The notes below the pieces were generated by a model that searched no databases, was not told the origin of the DNA, and was given only the letters and a program-made list of their open reading frames with translations. A stretch of 64,000 bases of DNA from Pampus argenteus. Its lineage: Eukaryota; Chordata; Actinopteri; Scombriformes; Stromateidae. The DNA is taken from positions 19,746,501-19,810,500 of the forward strand of contig CM072862.1 in NCBI GenBank assembly GCA_036937835.1. Direction: 5' to 3'. Position numbers and translations under genes: made by a program. Below are positions 51,601-64,000 of the stretch, in pieces (position 1 is the stretch's first letter; the number at the start of each line of letters is the position of its first letter).

Positions 51601-54600
51601 TCCCTGATCTATTTTGGTGCTCATCACTTTTCCCTCTCTAACACCTGAGACAGATAATTATCCATTAAAAACGGAAAAGGAGCTACATTTTGTCATTTCT
51701 TTCCAAGCAAGATGTTCTTTAAATGTGACACAACAGAGTGACAAGCAGGAAGGCCGATGATTATAGTAATTAGCTAGAAAATAACACCAAGTCTAAAAAA
51801 AAAAAAAAACGTTTTAGCTTGCGACCTAAGATATATATATTTATTTGAGAAGATACAGTCCCCTTTTGAATTTGAACCATTTAAAATGTTCTCTATTCAA
51901 ACTTTAACATATCCACAGTTCATTTATCCGCTGTCTTCATATGGCTATTTTTCACAGGTACCCGTGGACTATTCTTTGCATGTTTCATGAGACGATATGG
52001 TATCATCTTTTAGTTCTGCCCATCTCTCTCTCACGTTCAGAGGTTTCGCATAATCACTCACCACCCTGATAAATCATGTCCCCTCTGCTGTAGCCCAAAC
52101 ACCTTCCATTGTCAGAGCTCAGGCTCAGCTCGCTGGAGAGCCAGATGGATGATTTACGGGCAGCCAGCCTTTTCTCTCTAAAACCCTCCTTGGTGGATAA
52201 GCCCTGTTCATTAACCCTCTCACACTTCTGAGCCCATGCAGGATGGCCAGTCTTACACTTTGTCTATGTAGAAAAAAAGAGAACAATAAGGAAAGATGTG
52301 CCACTTCAAGTTTATGTGTGTGCCAGCAGGGCAAGTAAGGGTTATGTTTTTCACTGTACTCTATTCTAAACAGCACAGCTGAGAAGCCAGTGTTTGCTCC
52401 AAAAACCCCACATGAGCCTTATGCTCCCCTCTCCCCTTTTCTTCAGTCAGGAAGTCCTAATCCCAACATTAATGGTTCTGAAAACACTGAGGTTGGTATA
52501 CAGCAATACAAATTTGTATTAAGGAGGTCACAGTATATACACAATATAGCAAACGACCCAATGAACTTTTTCTGACGATTTTCTATTTTTTAGAAAAATA
52601 GTCCAATTACACATGCAAGGCAGTAGAACTGATTAGTAGACTCAGACAGATTTTGTATATGTAAACACGGTTTGGGCCTGTGCGCATACTACAAAAGTGT
52701 CATTGTCATCAAAAGAGGACAAGTCCCAGCAGTAACGTCCTACGTACCGAGGGAACACTCTTAGTTTGAGCAACATTGTTCACAAAATTGATCTAAGTGG
52801 GGAACAGCCACATATGCATGCTTTTATTTGTGCTTTGGAAGAATACTAAATGACTTAGTTCTGGCAGCATTTAGACACCCCCCTCTGTGTGAGTAGCATT
52901 GGCAGAAAAGGCATTATGAACAGAACTCAGAGTGAGAGTAATGAGGTATACAAATCAGCAAAGCCAATATAATCTGCTACATCCCGATATCCCTGCTCAA
53001 CCTGTTTTGCATTTTTACCAGTATCAGACAATTTATACTGAAGAAGCAAATAAGCAATATTCTATTATTTTAGTGTGCATAGAGAGATGTGTTATATCAA
53101 AACAAAATAATTGTGTTTGGCTAGAGGTGTTCCTGCATGCTACATGCAGAATCTGTATATATACACCAGTGTCTGTCATGTCTGTGTAGCTGCCTGTTTG
53201 GACCAATTGCAGAACTATCTGTGAAATGCATTTAGACAGCGTGTCTGACATTGTAATTACCATTCAAACTAACCAAGCTAATTACTTCCCCGTTTAGAAA
53301 AATAATCAGGTTTGTACACAGACCAAGACAAGCCACAGACGCTGCAGCCTGAAAACCAAACAATTATCAAGTCTACTGGGCAGGATTGTTATGTTTTCCA
53401 TCTAATCAAAACTTGCATTAAGAGTTAAAGTCATCATTATTCTATCACTTAGTTGTCTAAAGATTATTGTACAAATCCCTAAATTATTCATTATATTCCG
53501 TCTATCAGGTTTTTTTTTTTTATGTTAAAAATTCTAACCCCTATTCCCACTGGGCTCCAATATGATGAATTAATTAAGGGTAATTAATATAGCTTGTTTA
53601 CAAAATATGTTTTACTATTCACTACAACTTCTCCTTCATTAGTAGCACTAAGTGAAAATTATATTATAATTATATCAAATATATTATAGAAATTTGGAGC
53701 CAGACATATTTTCAGACAGAAAATCAAGATTGAGAAGCTTGAGAATCAAAATCAGGTAAGCACTACTTCAAGCAGCTGGCACCACAAAGTTTCTAACAGA
53801 TTACAATGAATACTTAGTCCAATAAAGACTGAAATTTGTCATTCCTTTTGACCATATTGTGAATATGCAGCTGGTCTGCACATTGAAAGCAACATAAGCC
53901 ATCGGCAACTAGTCTAGGGCTCTTCTACAAAAGTTTGCATACTTCAAAAATGATAAAAGGCAAACAAAGTCATAAACGGTTTAACTATCTTATTATATAA
54001 TAGTGCATTATAAATAATAAATAGTTTGAGTGAGGGCACCTGTACAACTTCAGGGTCAGGCATTCAAAAGTCAGTAGTATGGCACAAGGAGCTGATCCAA
54101 TATGAGGAAAAACCAACACAAATCTTTTGGCACTCATTCACCTACACTACGGGGAAAGTGGAAGCCAGCTGCTTTATAAAAAACAAAAAAACAAGCGTTT
54201 GCATTAATATTCTATTTCTTTTGCAGAAGACTGAATACAAAAAAAACCCTTACTATACAGCACCAAATCTGCAATTGCAGGGTTTTTAAAATAATTCCTT
54301 TTGTTTGTGCCAGCTAGCAGCCATTTCCTTTCCTTTACTCCACTGCCCCATATCTGCTTTATTGTGATGCTAAACAGTGAGTTTTGACATTCAGAAGGAC
54401 CCTGCCAAAGGACAGGCAGTACAGAAGAAAAGGCCTTAATGGGTTCAACTGGAATGGAAAGCATCTGCTAGTCTCCACAGGCTGGAGGAGAAGGAAATGT
54501 CAAGTATGGTTATTATAGAGTAGGCAGCAGCTCTAAGAATTTTCACCTGAATGAAACACAGTCTTGGACAATGCACATTCACAAACTACATCTCCACATA

Positions 54601-56118
54601 TTAATGCCTTTACGGAGGCAATGAATGAATCCATTCACATTGCTAGAGTATTGTGACACACGTGTTCATAAACACAGACAAAACAAATAGACATATACAC
54701 AGTAACTCCATACATGTGAGGTAAAGAAGTGTCTTTTTTCATAACTCTATGTTGTTGGTGTAAATTGGGTAGTATCTTCACTAGAAGGACTGATTTTCAC
54801 AAAATCATGTTTGTGAAGTGTTCATGCAGAAAGTCCCAGAGTGAGTACTTCTTCACAAGATCACTTGATCTTATTTGCTAATTTGTATGAGGATAATCAA
54901 AGCTAGTGCCAGACTAATGAAGCTCTTCAGCTCCAGAGGCCAGAGACACATACATGGTGCCTCAAGGCTTGTGTCTACAAGGGTGTGTGTACGTGCATAA
55001 GTAAATGCATGTGGCTATATACAGTCAAATTGGTGAATAAATGAGTGTATAAGTATAAAAGGGTGGTATAATACTAGATGAGCAAAGCCCAAATTCTACT
55101 CTAAGGGGAACCCAGCATCAAACAGATCCTGCTGCCTGAGGGCTGGCCTTCCGGCCCAGTGTAGAAACTCCTATTGCTACACTTAGAGCTTCTGGATCAG
55201 TGAGAAGACGCATATCAAGCGGAGTGGCAGCAAAAATGACATTGAGGAATAGAGACAGAGAGATAAAGCAGTTTGGAAGAATGTGATCATTTTATTACCA
55301 CAGATTAAAGTGATCCTGGGAATCATCAACAAAGGGAGCCTCGGTATTTGTTCCTATTTCAGTACAAATATGATGCTTCAGAGAATGACACCTGTATTGG
55401 ATCGTTTACAGATTGGTTATTGCAAGAAGGTGAGTAGAATTTTAAATCATTCATTATCCCCGTTTCATCACTCCAACCTAAATACTCTGTGTTACCTCTG
55501 AGTCAAAACAGACTGGTAGCTACCACAGTAACACATGCATATAGAGATATAGTTTCTTTCTGCCAAGGCCCACGATGTAACCAGTAGCAAATGTTAGCCT
55601 GAAGCACAAAACCACACAGCCAGCCTGCTGAAAAGATAAACAAATAAAGGAATGACACAAATGTTTGACAAGATAGAAACAGAATTGTAGACAGAGTGGG
55701 AACAATGTCTATTAGGCACCGCTCAAGCTTATTTTTTTTATTTATTTATTTTTTAACCAAAGGTATAACCACAGAGGCTGAACTCATGTACCTCCCTTTG
55801 TAGAGGGCATAGATATAAATAGTAGATAGTACTCATTTCCCTGCCATAACAACAGAAGTTCACATAATAATCTCCATAGCTCTTTCTCTCGCTGACGGCT
55901 ATTTGATATGGCTGCTGGCATTGGTAAATGTGGGAGGACCAGGAATGTGTGTGGCTGGGCGATAAGGCTGCTGTAAAATTTAATTAGCACAAAGCCATGG
56001 TGAAAATGACTTCATTTCTCACTGCATTATTAACTAGAGTGCTATGTAAGAACCTAGTCTCAATCAATGTACATAACAGGTTCATGAGAGTGAGGGACAG
56101 ACAAAGAAAGAAAAAGGG

Positions 56119-56121
<3 letters not shown>

Positions 56122-56189
<68 letters not shown>
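56122..56189. repeat. (GA)n tract, about 68 bp
   Basis: Two nearly pure GA runs are interrupted once by CA at 56159-56160. In the gene's orientation this is (CU)n. Translated frames across it (Ser/Leu or Arg/Glu repeats) are artefacts. Confidence 0.95.
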
Positions 56190-56192
<3 letters not shown>

Positions 56193-57169
56193 AAAAACAA
56201 TGACACATTAGAGATTTGAAACATTTCGGCCATTGGCTTTCCTGCATGTGTTCCCAGGAAACATAAGGTGTACATCAGGACAGGCAGAGACAGTATGCAT
56301 GTGAAAAGAAAAGACGAGGTTGTCTGCATAGCAATCCCACATTAGCAGCTTTACCTACTGTTTGGGGCCTGATCTAGTGTGAATGGACTGAATGGGGTCC
56401 TTGGCTCAACATGCTGAACACCACTTTCTATTTCACGATCCACAGCCTTTATTACAGCCCAGCTTCCTCATAATCCAGCTAAAAGTGGATATCTGCGGCG
56501 CCCGATCGGCTTAGGACTTGGCTAAAAACGTGGGATGTACGGTGGAGCGACATGGAGCAGAGTGCAGAGGTGTTCATCATCATCTGTTTTCTATTTAGGA
56601 CTGAGGGGACACAGTTGATCTCACTGTCTGTGTGTGTGCGCATACTGCATGTATGTGTGTCCACTCTACTTTCATCCATTTCACTGACCTCTCCAACCAG
56701 TCAAGTGTATATACGGCACACTATTCTCATTTTCTTCAATTTTAGACTGGGCATGGATTACAAAGATTACAATACTGTGAACAAGGGTATATTTTCTAGA
56801 GCTGATTTAAGCTCAACTTCTTTGCATAGGCTAATACAGTCACTATTAGTTTCAACACAACCCAATATGTGTGTGCATCACAATTCAGCATATTTCATTG
56901 GAAAAAGCCTCTGAATATTCAGGAGCCAGGGCTCCTGTAGCAGCACAAGTGGGAGCCATTAAAATACATTTTGTATTATTATCTCTTTGCCTTTAAAGCG
57001 ACACACAAGTAAAGAGCATCACGATCCCTCTTTGTGACATGCCACATGCAAAACCATCATTTCTAACCAAAAGAGATTAAAACTTATTTCATGTTACCCT
57101 TTTGTTTAACACATAAGGCACAGGTGTCTTTTTAAATAAATGCAATTCAGTTTTTCCAAGACACTAGGT

Positions 57170-57336
57170 GCTCCCTTCTCAAGAGTAGTGGTGCTCTCAA
57201 AGTTAAAGTACGGTGGCCATGGGTTGCAGGTTCAATTGCCAGACCAGTTGAATGAATCTGGGACAATTACTAACCAACGACACAAGTAGCCAATAGATCA
57301 GACAGTAGAGAGTATTGTTCTTAGCGAAACTTAAAA

Positions 57337-57368
<32 letters not shown>
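57170..57368 (+). mobile_element. Probable decayed tRNA-derived SINE with poly(A) tail
   Basis: The body contains GTTAAAGTACGGTGGCCATG and then GGGTTGCAGGTTCAATTGCC. The latter fits a pol III B box (GGTTCRANNC) except at one base. The spacing and the G-G-T-T-A-A-A-G-like stretch upstream resemble a tRNA-type head. A run of 29 A at 57340-57368 would be the tail. No target-site duplication could be identified, so this is a reasoned guess. Confidence 0.5.
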
Positions 57369-57370
<2 letters not shown>

Positions 57371-57474
57371 TTTGATCTCTACAATCCTCAATTATTATTC
57401 CACAACTCTTACAGCACAAGCTGGACCTAATTACACTAGCCACTTTGTTAAGGTGCCCTTTTGCTCCATCTGTT

Positions 57475-57498
57475 CACACACACGCACGCACGCACGCA

Positions 57499-57553
<55 letters not shown>
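57475..57553. repeat. Long (CA)n microsatellite with CGCA interruptions
   Basis: About 79 bp: CACACACGCACGCACGCACG leads into a long pure (CA)n run. In the formin pre-mRNA it reads (UG)n. It is likely polymorphic. Confidence 0.96.
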
Positions 57554-57556
<3 letters not shown>

Positions 57557-60500
57557 GTGCAGCACTTCAGACAGACGGACAAAGGCAGGTCAAGGTACAC
57601 TTACCCATCTGGATATGCCTTTGTCTACAAGAACAGTTAACCATCTAAACTACCAATCAAGTGTCGCGATGAGAGAGAGACTCTCTGACTCCAAGTAGCC
57701 GGATGATTGTGGACATGAATACAGAGAGGAGTACACCTGTCCAAGTTTTAAACACTGATAATGCCCCAACCCAGGAGTGGGCTTTGACCTTCTGCCTGCA
57801 CATCATTAAAACACAGTGTTTAAGTTGACAATTTCTATGCATGTATGCATGAGTGTAATTGTGAAAAGGGGAGAGTGAGCACTTGGTGTTCAGGAACAGA
57901 AGCTCTTTTGCAATAATCTATCACAAAAGCACATGGGCCGTATGTGATGTGTAGATGATATATTATGACCAAATGCAGATAAATCAGCAACTTCTACAGT
58001 TACACTTTTGAAACAATGGCGTGTAGCATCAATTCAAATAGATCTAGGAAGGAGAACGTCTGCACTCCTCTTTTTGTCTTGGGCTCACTGAAATGATTTA
58101 ATAACCCTCTCCTTTTCTGCTTATGTCATGTCTGGGGAAAGCAGCAAGGCGAGGGATGTGATAAAGTGGAGACAAAACAAAGTCAAAAAGTAAAAGTAGA
58201 CTGAGGAAGTTTGGAAGGATTGGGAGCTTTCTCCCATAATTGACATTGATATGAAGAGAATGAGAAAGCACACACACAATCTACAGGATATAGTAGCCTG
58301 CAGTGGAGCCCACATATCACAGTCTATAAGAGGCCCAATCAAAAAAGCAAGCATCTAACAGAAGATTCCACTAGAGTATCCCAGTCTCTGGAAGCTACAG
58401 TGACTGACTCTCACTGCTAGTTTTTTTCAGCACACAGAACACACAGCGATAGGAGGAAACAAACTTTTTTTTTTTTTTTAATTCTACTTTTTGACTTTTA
58501 TCTCAACTTCACACTTTCTACCAGTTTTGTCTCAATGATCCTCTGCAGCAATGTCCTTAAAAACGTAAAATCTCAAATTAAGCCTATTAGTCATCTCCTA
58601 CCATCATTTGCACCTATATAACTATACCATTTAAAGTCTGCACTAAATAGATGCCTGTGTGTGAACCAAGGACCGAATATTATATACAAGAACATAAATT
58701 TAGCAGAAAGGTTCATAAAATTGACTCTGCAAATACATACCACACAAGACTTCCAATAGCTCAAGGCTTGCTTTTAGGGCAAAGACCTTAATGCTTTCAA
58801 GTGCAAGTAAAGAAAAATAACTCTAGCTCTAACTAACTGTTTCCATTTGGTAGAGGGTTCACTGGCTTTGTGAAATGACCTTTACATCAATTTCAAGCTC
58901 TAGTTCAGAGCCATATCACACATGATAATTGTTAGGTCGTGTGTCACTAAAGACATCTGAAATAATTGCTCCCATTTACTCCTTCATAGATCCTGTTCCT
59001 CCACATTTTTCTCCATAATGGATGATTTCAGGACAAAGGTATTACAACATTTACATACACACTTCAGGGTTGTGCTGTGTTGCACACTTGGAGGCTCTCA
59101 CTATATGTCAAGCACAATGATATAATAATAAAAAAAAAATTAAAAAAAGTCTAGTTATGTGATTCCTCCCACCATGCACACACTGACCTGTCAGCATGGC
59201 TGTGATGAAGAGGGCATGCAAAAGAGGCTGAAATGACCAGACAGTGCCTGGAGAAATGTTTTCAGGAGGACACAGTTAAAAAAAGCTATGGCTGCTTTAT
59301 AGATTCAATAAGTCTCTTACACCTGTGTGGCTAACCACCATCGATCCATCATTCTGTGGAGCCCAATCCAATTTAGAGTGTCGAGAAGCCCCAGAGCCTT
59401 ATCCTAACCCAGGAAAGCCACCACAAAGCCTGCTTACCTTCATCCCCTGAAGTCTGTGGGTGTGTCCTGTGTGTGTACTTTTATGTGTAGGTGTGTATGT
59501 GTGCTGAGTGAGGACTGCAGACAAAGCTAAACTGCTGGTTCATCTTAGAGTGTACTGAGTCAATTTAGGTGTAAGGAAGAAGAGTTGAGAAACAGTGGAG
59601 GAAGCTGAGAAAAATTCAGGGACCTCAGACTGGGACCCAACTCAGGTGCAAGAGTAACGAAAGAAGAAAACAGGAAAGAAGAGAAGGAGGGGCTGATGTA
59701 ACTTTTTGTGTGCAACAACGAGTGGAGTAGGCTGCAAAGCATATTTTAATCCTATTAACTATTGTATGACAATGAAGCATATAGCCATAATCAGACTACT
59801 CTGCAGTCTCATCAATGTTTGTGAGAGAGGAACACTATCTATTGGTCATCTGATTTGTCTGTGCAGACAAGAGACTTCTGCACTTGAGGATCCCTTGGTG
59901 TTACAAATAATGGCACCATGCATGTTCAGATTGACCATTCAAATATCTCCCCTTCAATGCTAATTACAGTATCTCCTGGCACAGATGTTTCTGTTTTAAT
60001 GCTTTTGCTGCTCCACTGGAGTGTAGCAACACCTCTGAGATCAATTATTAAAGGGTATTTATAACAGAGGTGGTAGGATGGTACAAAAGTGAATGCAGCT
60101 GTTTAAGTTCTTGTGCCGCTGACTAAACTTCATCACCCCCCAACTAAACAGAGAGCCTCTGTGGGTTTCACTCACTCCAGTGACTAAGCCCAGGGCAATT
60201 AAGGCCTGATTATCCGTAGGAGAGAAGAAGGGAAGGGAAGATACTCCATACCAATAACAGGCAATTATGTTTTGGGAGGGCCATTGTCAGGCCATGAGAG
60301 TATAGAAGAAGACAGCAGGGATATGGGATGGTAGGGAAATGAGGAGGAGTGTTATTTAGGAGGCAGATGGCAGAGAGGGGGAAATTAAGATGAATGGGCA
60401 CTGAGAGGGCTGAGTTGGTGCTGGGGTTGGGCAGAGAAAAAGTAATTAGCTATGTTTGCTCTGGGAGGCTGGCAGTGACTATGATGCCTGCAGTGACAGG

Positions 60501-62431
60501 CGAAAACCTTAAGCTTTATTAGCCAACAAGGCCATGTCTGAGGCTACCAGCAGGGGGCAGCTGGGCCAGAAACATTTTAGGGCCTTTTTACAATGGGGTC
60601 TTTTCACAACATGGACACCAAGCAGAAACTCCTTCACGCACTGTAATTTCTTTTTACTCTAATCACCTGTTAATACAACATAGCTCTGATGTTGTTCTTT
60701 CATACTTATTGTCTGTCCCACACCACACTCGCCGCCCTCTCTCTCTCTCTTACACGCACACACATATGTACACATGGAAACAAACAGCATCTGAGTCTTA
60801 ACGCTCCAACTATTTTCTCCCACATTATACCTTGGTTTCAACCTTACCAACTGGCTCTATCCTTCTTCCTCACACCATTTCTTACGTTTCAGCCACCTCT
60901 ATCTGTCTCTTTCCTCCCACCCTGTATATCTCCCTCCCCCTTGTCCCTTTCCAATCTAATTTCAGATAAGTCGTAGCAGAAAAACAGAGCAAGGTCCTTT
61001 ATCATTGCCATCAATGATGTGGGTGGATTGAGCATGAATAATTTTATTTATGTGTCCCAGTACCCAGCCTACTGGGATTATAATTACAAGTAATAGGAGG
61101 TAATAGGGTTACGGCGTAATTTCAAGTGTCACTGTAATGATTGTAGAAAACCTTTAACAAGAGAAGAACGTTGTTGTTCATTATAGCCAGAACTAAAACA
61201 GTAAAACAGTATCTGTTCACAACTATGAGTAATACAGGACAATTCAATTTGGTATAACTAGTACGCCTTCTAAATGTTACAACCAGGAAGTCATACATAC
61301 ATACCCTTGCCCCCTTTTAGATTACAATAATAGAGTTTATAAGTGATACTGTCATAAATCTTTCAGTACAACCTTTCTAACCCTCTTCAAAGTACTCTCC
61401 TTGAGATGTGATACACAATTCTACGACACTTCTCCTTTCATGTGAATAAACATCATGTTGCTCCAATTAAAAACTTGAAAAATGTGAAAGATCACAACTG
61501 CATTGAAAAGCATAGGGCTGAACTCAAAATGCTGCAGGTACTGAACAAATTAGAAACCTTATCAAACTGAAGCACCAGAACAGTCCACACTGCTTTCAAA
61601 CAATTTCAACCCTCCCAGACACTGCACATGCTGCTGCCTCAAACTGTTCCAGCAATAGCCTTTCACACATTCAGAAGGCACACAAGGTCACAAAAAGGCA
61701 CAGAGACAACTGAAAAGGTTAGTGGACACACAAAAAAGCAGGACAAGAAAATTTACATTTCATGAAAGCAATGATTAAAAGATAGCGCTGAGAATGCTTA
61801 TAGCATTGGCGTTATGGGTTTGTTCATTTTTGCTTTACCATGGTTAACAGGTTTGAGAACCTGGCGGTACGAGCTGGGGCTGATCGTCTGGTGCTGGTTT
61901 TCTGTAAGAAGGGCAGTGAACACACAATGCCAACACACACTCATCAAAAGGGATCAAAAAGTTCACAAGAAGGAGTTCACCAGCTCAAGAATGACTGTAG
62001 GGTAAAGATCATTAACAACATATACAGTGTTTTAACTGCGCAATCCATGTAAAATATACAGATCCCATGTTAAATTCACAACCTGTTTTTAGTCTCTCTC
62101 AATTTTTCAATTTCTGGAAACTATGGATTTAAGATTGTCAGAAACAACAGTGTGTATTGCATTTTACTGAGATCCAAAAAAAACAAGAACAATGTTTTCT
62201 GTAATGTTCTGGCATCTAGCTTAGTACTTTGTACAAACAAAAAACTAAAATGAATGATGCCAAGACATGACAACCCAGTCAACTTTAAAAAAAATACTCG
62301 ACTGGAATAAGTGACTGTTAATAAAACATTGAACTATAAAAGCTGCAGAGTCTTTCATGTCAATATGGGTACAAATATGCCGTGTGCATTTTTTTCTGTA
62401 TATAAGTATAGGTAAAGGACATGAGACTCAC
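57554..62431 (-). other. diaph3: Giant intron, gene-5' part up to the DAD exon
   Basis: No exon, RNA gene or mobile element was recognised. A stretch at about 61000-61140 is complex and non-repetitive and could be conserved noncoding DNA, but nothing in the sequence alone proves it. Short open frames are at chance level. Confidence 0.65.
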
Positions 62432-62527
62432 CCCTGGGTCTTGGCGCTCTCTTCCTGCGGTCTCTGAATGCAGCACCTGACTGTAAGGCTTCCAGCAAAC
62501 TATCCATCACACCTGTCTCATCATTCT
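62432..62527 (-). CDS. diaph3: Diaphanous-related formin, DAD-encoding exon
   Basis: This 96-nt exon is bounded by acceptor GGGTTTTTCAG and donor AGGG|GTGAGT, with phase 1 on both sides. It encodes E-N-D-E-T-G followed by GVMDSLLEALQSGAAF and R-D-R-R-K-R. This is the diaphanous autoregulatory domain. The amphipathic M-D-x-L-L-x-x-L helix (codons 62507-62484) binds the N-terminal DID in the closed formin, and the basic R-R-K-R patch (62459-62448) strengthens it. Release by Rho GTPases frees the FH2 domain to nucleate and elongate actin filaments. The F-R-D-R-R-K-R version is that of DIAPH2/DIAPH3; DIAPH1 has F-R-R-K-R. The C-terminal exon argues for diaph3. The exon coding the FH2 end lies upstream, outside the window. 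Confidence 0.93.
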
Positions 62528-64000
62528 CTGAAAAACCCAAGAAGAAAAAGAATGAGGGGGTGTTAGGAGAAGTAAAGAAAGAAAATTAGATAAAGCACAG
62601 TTTATTTTAGTGGTGAGGCTTGCCATACGTGTTGCAACAATTTGGAACAGACAATGGCCAGACACTACTTTAAACACATAATATAATCAAAATTAAAACC
62701 CTCAAACCCACATGTATACCTTTAAACATGATGGGATTAGCTCAAGGCAATTTTTTTTTGGAACATGAAAGTTTTGTTTGAGAATCTGCAGAAAGAATAT
62801 ATGTGCAGCTGACTAAAAATTACAACTTTAGCAATAGTCACACATGTAGCAACAAACTGTCAAACAGAAATGAAACACCCATTCAAATTCAAACCAAGCA
62901 ACATGGTGTTTCACAGTATTTACTGTGGAATACTTTTCGACTCAAAATATCAAGCCCTTGCTTTGCAGTGGCAAGGGAATCACCAGCATGCACACATAAA
63001 AGGGAAAAAGCTTTGCAGATATGACATGTAAATCATGCCCTGTGTTAGTACAGCTGAAAACCTGGCCCTGACACCTGAGGCAGAATGATGGAACTAGCTA
63101 GTGATTTCCAGTGAAAACAGCCTCAGGTTGACAGAAAAGAAAATAGATAGCATGTACATTAGAATGTTCAGGGACAACACACATTGTCAACAAAATGTTT
63201 ACACTGTAGTTGTCATGCAGATGTGAATGTGTAGGTGTTTTCTTTGGAACAAAGCTTCTGTGTTGCCTGAAAATTTTGAAGTCTTTGTCAAACACCATGC
63301 AAATATGAAGGGGTGTTTGCCACTGAATTCTGGACACTCGCATTTCACTACTCACACATTGGCATTAAACTTTATGTGTACCAAATGCAGAAACAGTGGT
63401 GGCTTTATTACGTTTGTGTGCTGGCTGGTTATCTATCACTCTCAATGTGTTGTTTAGGTTTGTGTTTTTCTTTCAATTTGAAGAAAAATAAGAAAAAAAA
63501 AATAAATGTGCAACATGATGCTTTTATGCATAATAATTAAAATAATAAAAATATCACATTGGTGTATTCACTGGAAGCTATCGTGTTCAGTTCTAATGAA
63601 CGATGGGCCATTTTTTCCCCACATTCTCTTATGTTTTACTCTTGGCCAAAGATTAAATCACAAATATGTTTAATGCAACTTATTGTACACTATCAGTTAA
63701 AAGTACATTAAATGATTCACATTCTAAAAGGACAATGGAAATTTTTCTATTAACATTGTATTGTAAAAGAACTACAATTGAGTTGAAATAACACCTATAT
63801 TAGAGAAGCAGATAGAACAATGTCAGCAATAAACAGCAACAGGTTGACACTTGATGGAGATAAAGGCTTTTGAGAAGATTTTTTAATTCATTTGAAAACA
63901 AGATGCAACAATGATGGCTATTCTCTACACATTCAAAATGCTAAAACACAATTACAGTAAACTATGTGTGCTTTACTTAAACATGTACAGTAAGTCTGAT
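62528..64000 (-). other. diaph3: Intron upstream of the DAD exon, open at the window edge
   Basis: The acceptor of the DAD exon is at 62528. Beyond it I found no exon encoding the Lys/Glu-rich end of the FH2 domain that should precede the DAD, so the upstream donor lies past position 64000. The stretch is AT-rich, with no recognisable repeat except short A/T runs. Confidence 0.7.

Larger units (their letters stand above)
44315..57169 (-). other. diaph3: Giant intron, middle part
   Basis: No exon was recognised. It contains a CA/CG-rich stretch at 44335-44362, the inverted dispersed repeat at about 45060-45390, A24 at 48630-48653 and (GA)n at 56122-56189. The 145-codon open frame at 44549-44986 is rich in Phe/Leu/Ser and has no identifiable domain, so it is not annotated as a gene. 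Confidence 0.7.

Noticed and set aside
56060..56329. Ser/Leu-repeat protein frames over GA repeats (also at 38532-38768)
   Set aside because: These are pure translations of (CT)n microsatellites.
57372..57698. Thr/His-repeat open frame
   Set aside because: It is a translation of the (CA)n tract at 57475-57553.
1..64000. CRISPR array, bacterial operon, endogenous virus or toxin gene
   Set aside because: There are no regularly spaced repeats with unique spacers, no compact coding, and no gag/pol/env or toxin-like frames; the sequence has vertebrate intron/exon structure.

Overview
The window looks like genomic DNA from a teleost fish, probably a percomorph. It is AT-rich, carries many (CA)n, (GA)n and (TA)n microsatellites, and contains decayed Tc1/mariner, Tigger/pogo, hAT and LINE copies. 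Its only host gene is split into small exons by introns of up to 35.6 kb. There are no operons, bacterial genes, CRISPR arrays or viral genes.

The gene is the 3' end of a diaphanous-related formin on the minus strand, best matched to diaph3 (mDia2). Three coding exons can be read with intact splice sites and one continuous frame. The first (62432-62527) encodes the autoinhibitory DAD motif and its basic tail. The second (26782-26868) is a small 87-nt exon. The third (21005-21369) is the terminal exon, ending in the family's C-terminal E-A-L-L-A-K/R-L-R-A-L and a TAA stop. All junctions are phase 1, so either internal exon can be skipped without changing frame. The rest of the gene lies beyond position 64000.

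Layout: 1-19.6 kb is noncoding DNA downstream of the gene. It holds microsatellites, a broken LINE (about 13.56-14.69 kb) and a 466-bp Tigger-like element (16843-17308). From 19.6 to 21.0 kb is the probable 3' UTR zone, with a second, longer Tigger-like copy (19943-20584). From 21.4 to 26.8 kb is the last intron, with an old dispersed repeat. From 26.9 to 62.4 kb is one giant intron. It contains a Tc1 remnant (about 41.74-44.31 kb) split by a 1523-bp hAT-type insertion with a perfect 8-bp target duplication, an inverted copy of the same dispersed repeat, long (GA)n and (CA)n tracts, and a possible tRNA-derived SINE. From 62.5 to 64 kb is the next intron upstream.

I found no undescribed multi-gene system. 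The points most worth following are the formin C-terminus (a separately encoded DAD plus a DAD-like motif at the extreme C-terminus), the two Tigger remnants that both keep a PCNA-box-like tail, and the nested hAT-in-Tc1 structure. Family names come from remembered protein and repeat families, not from a search.
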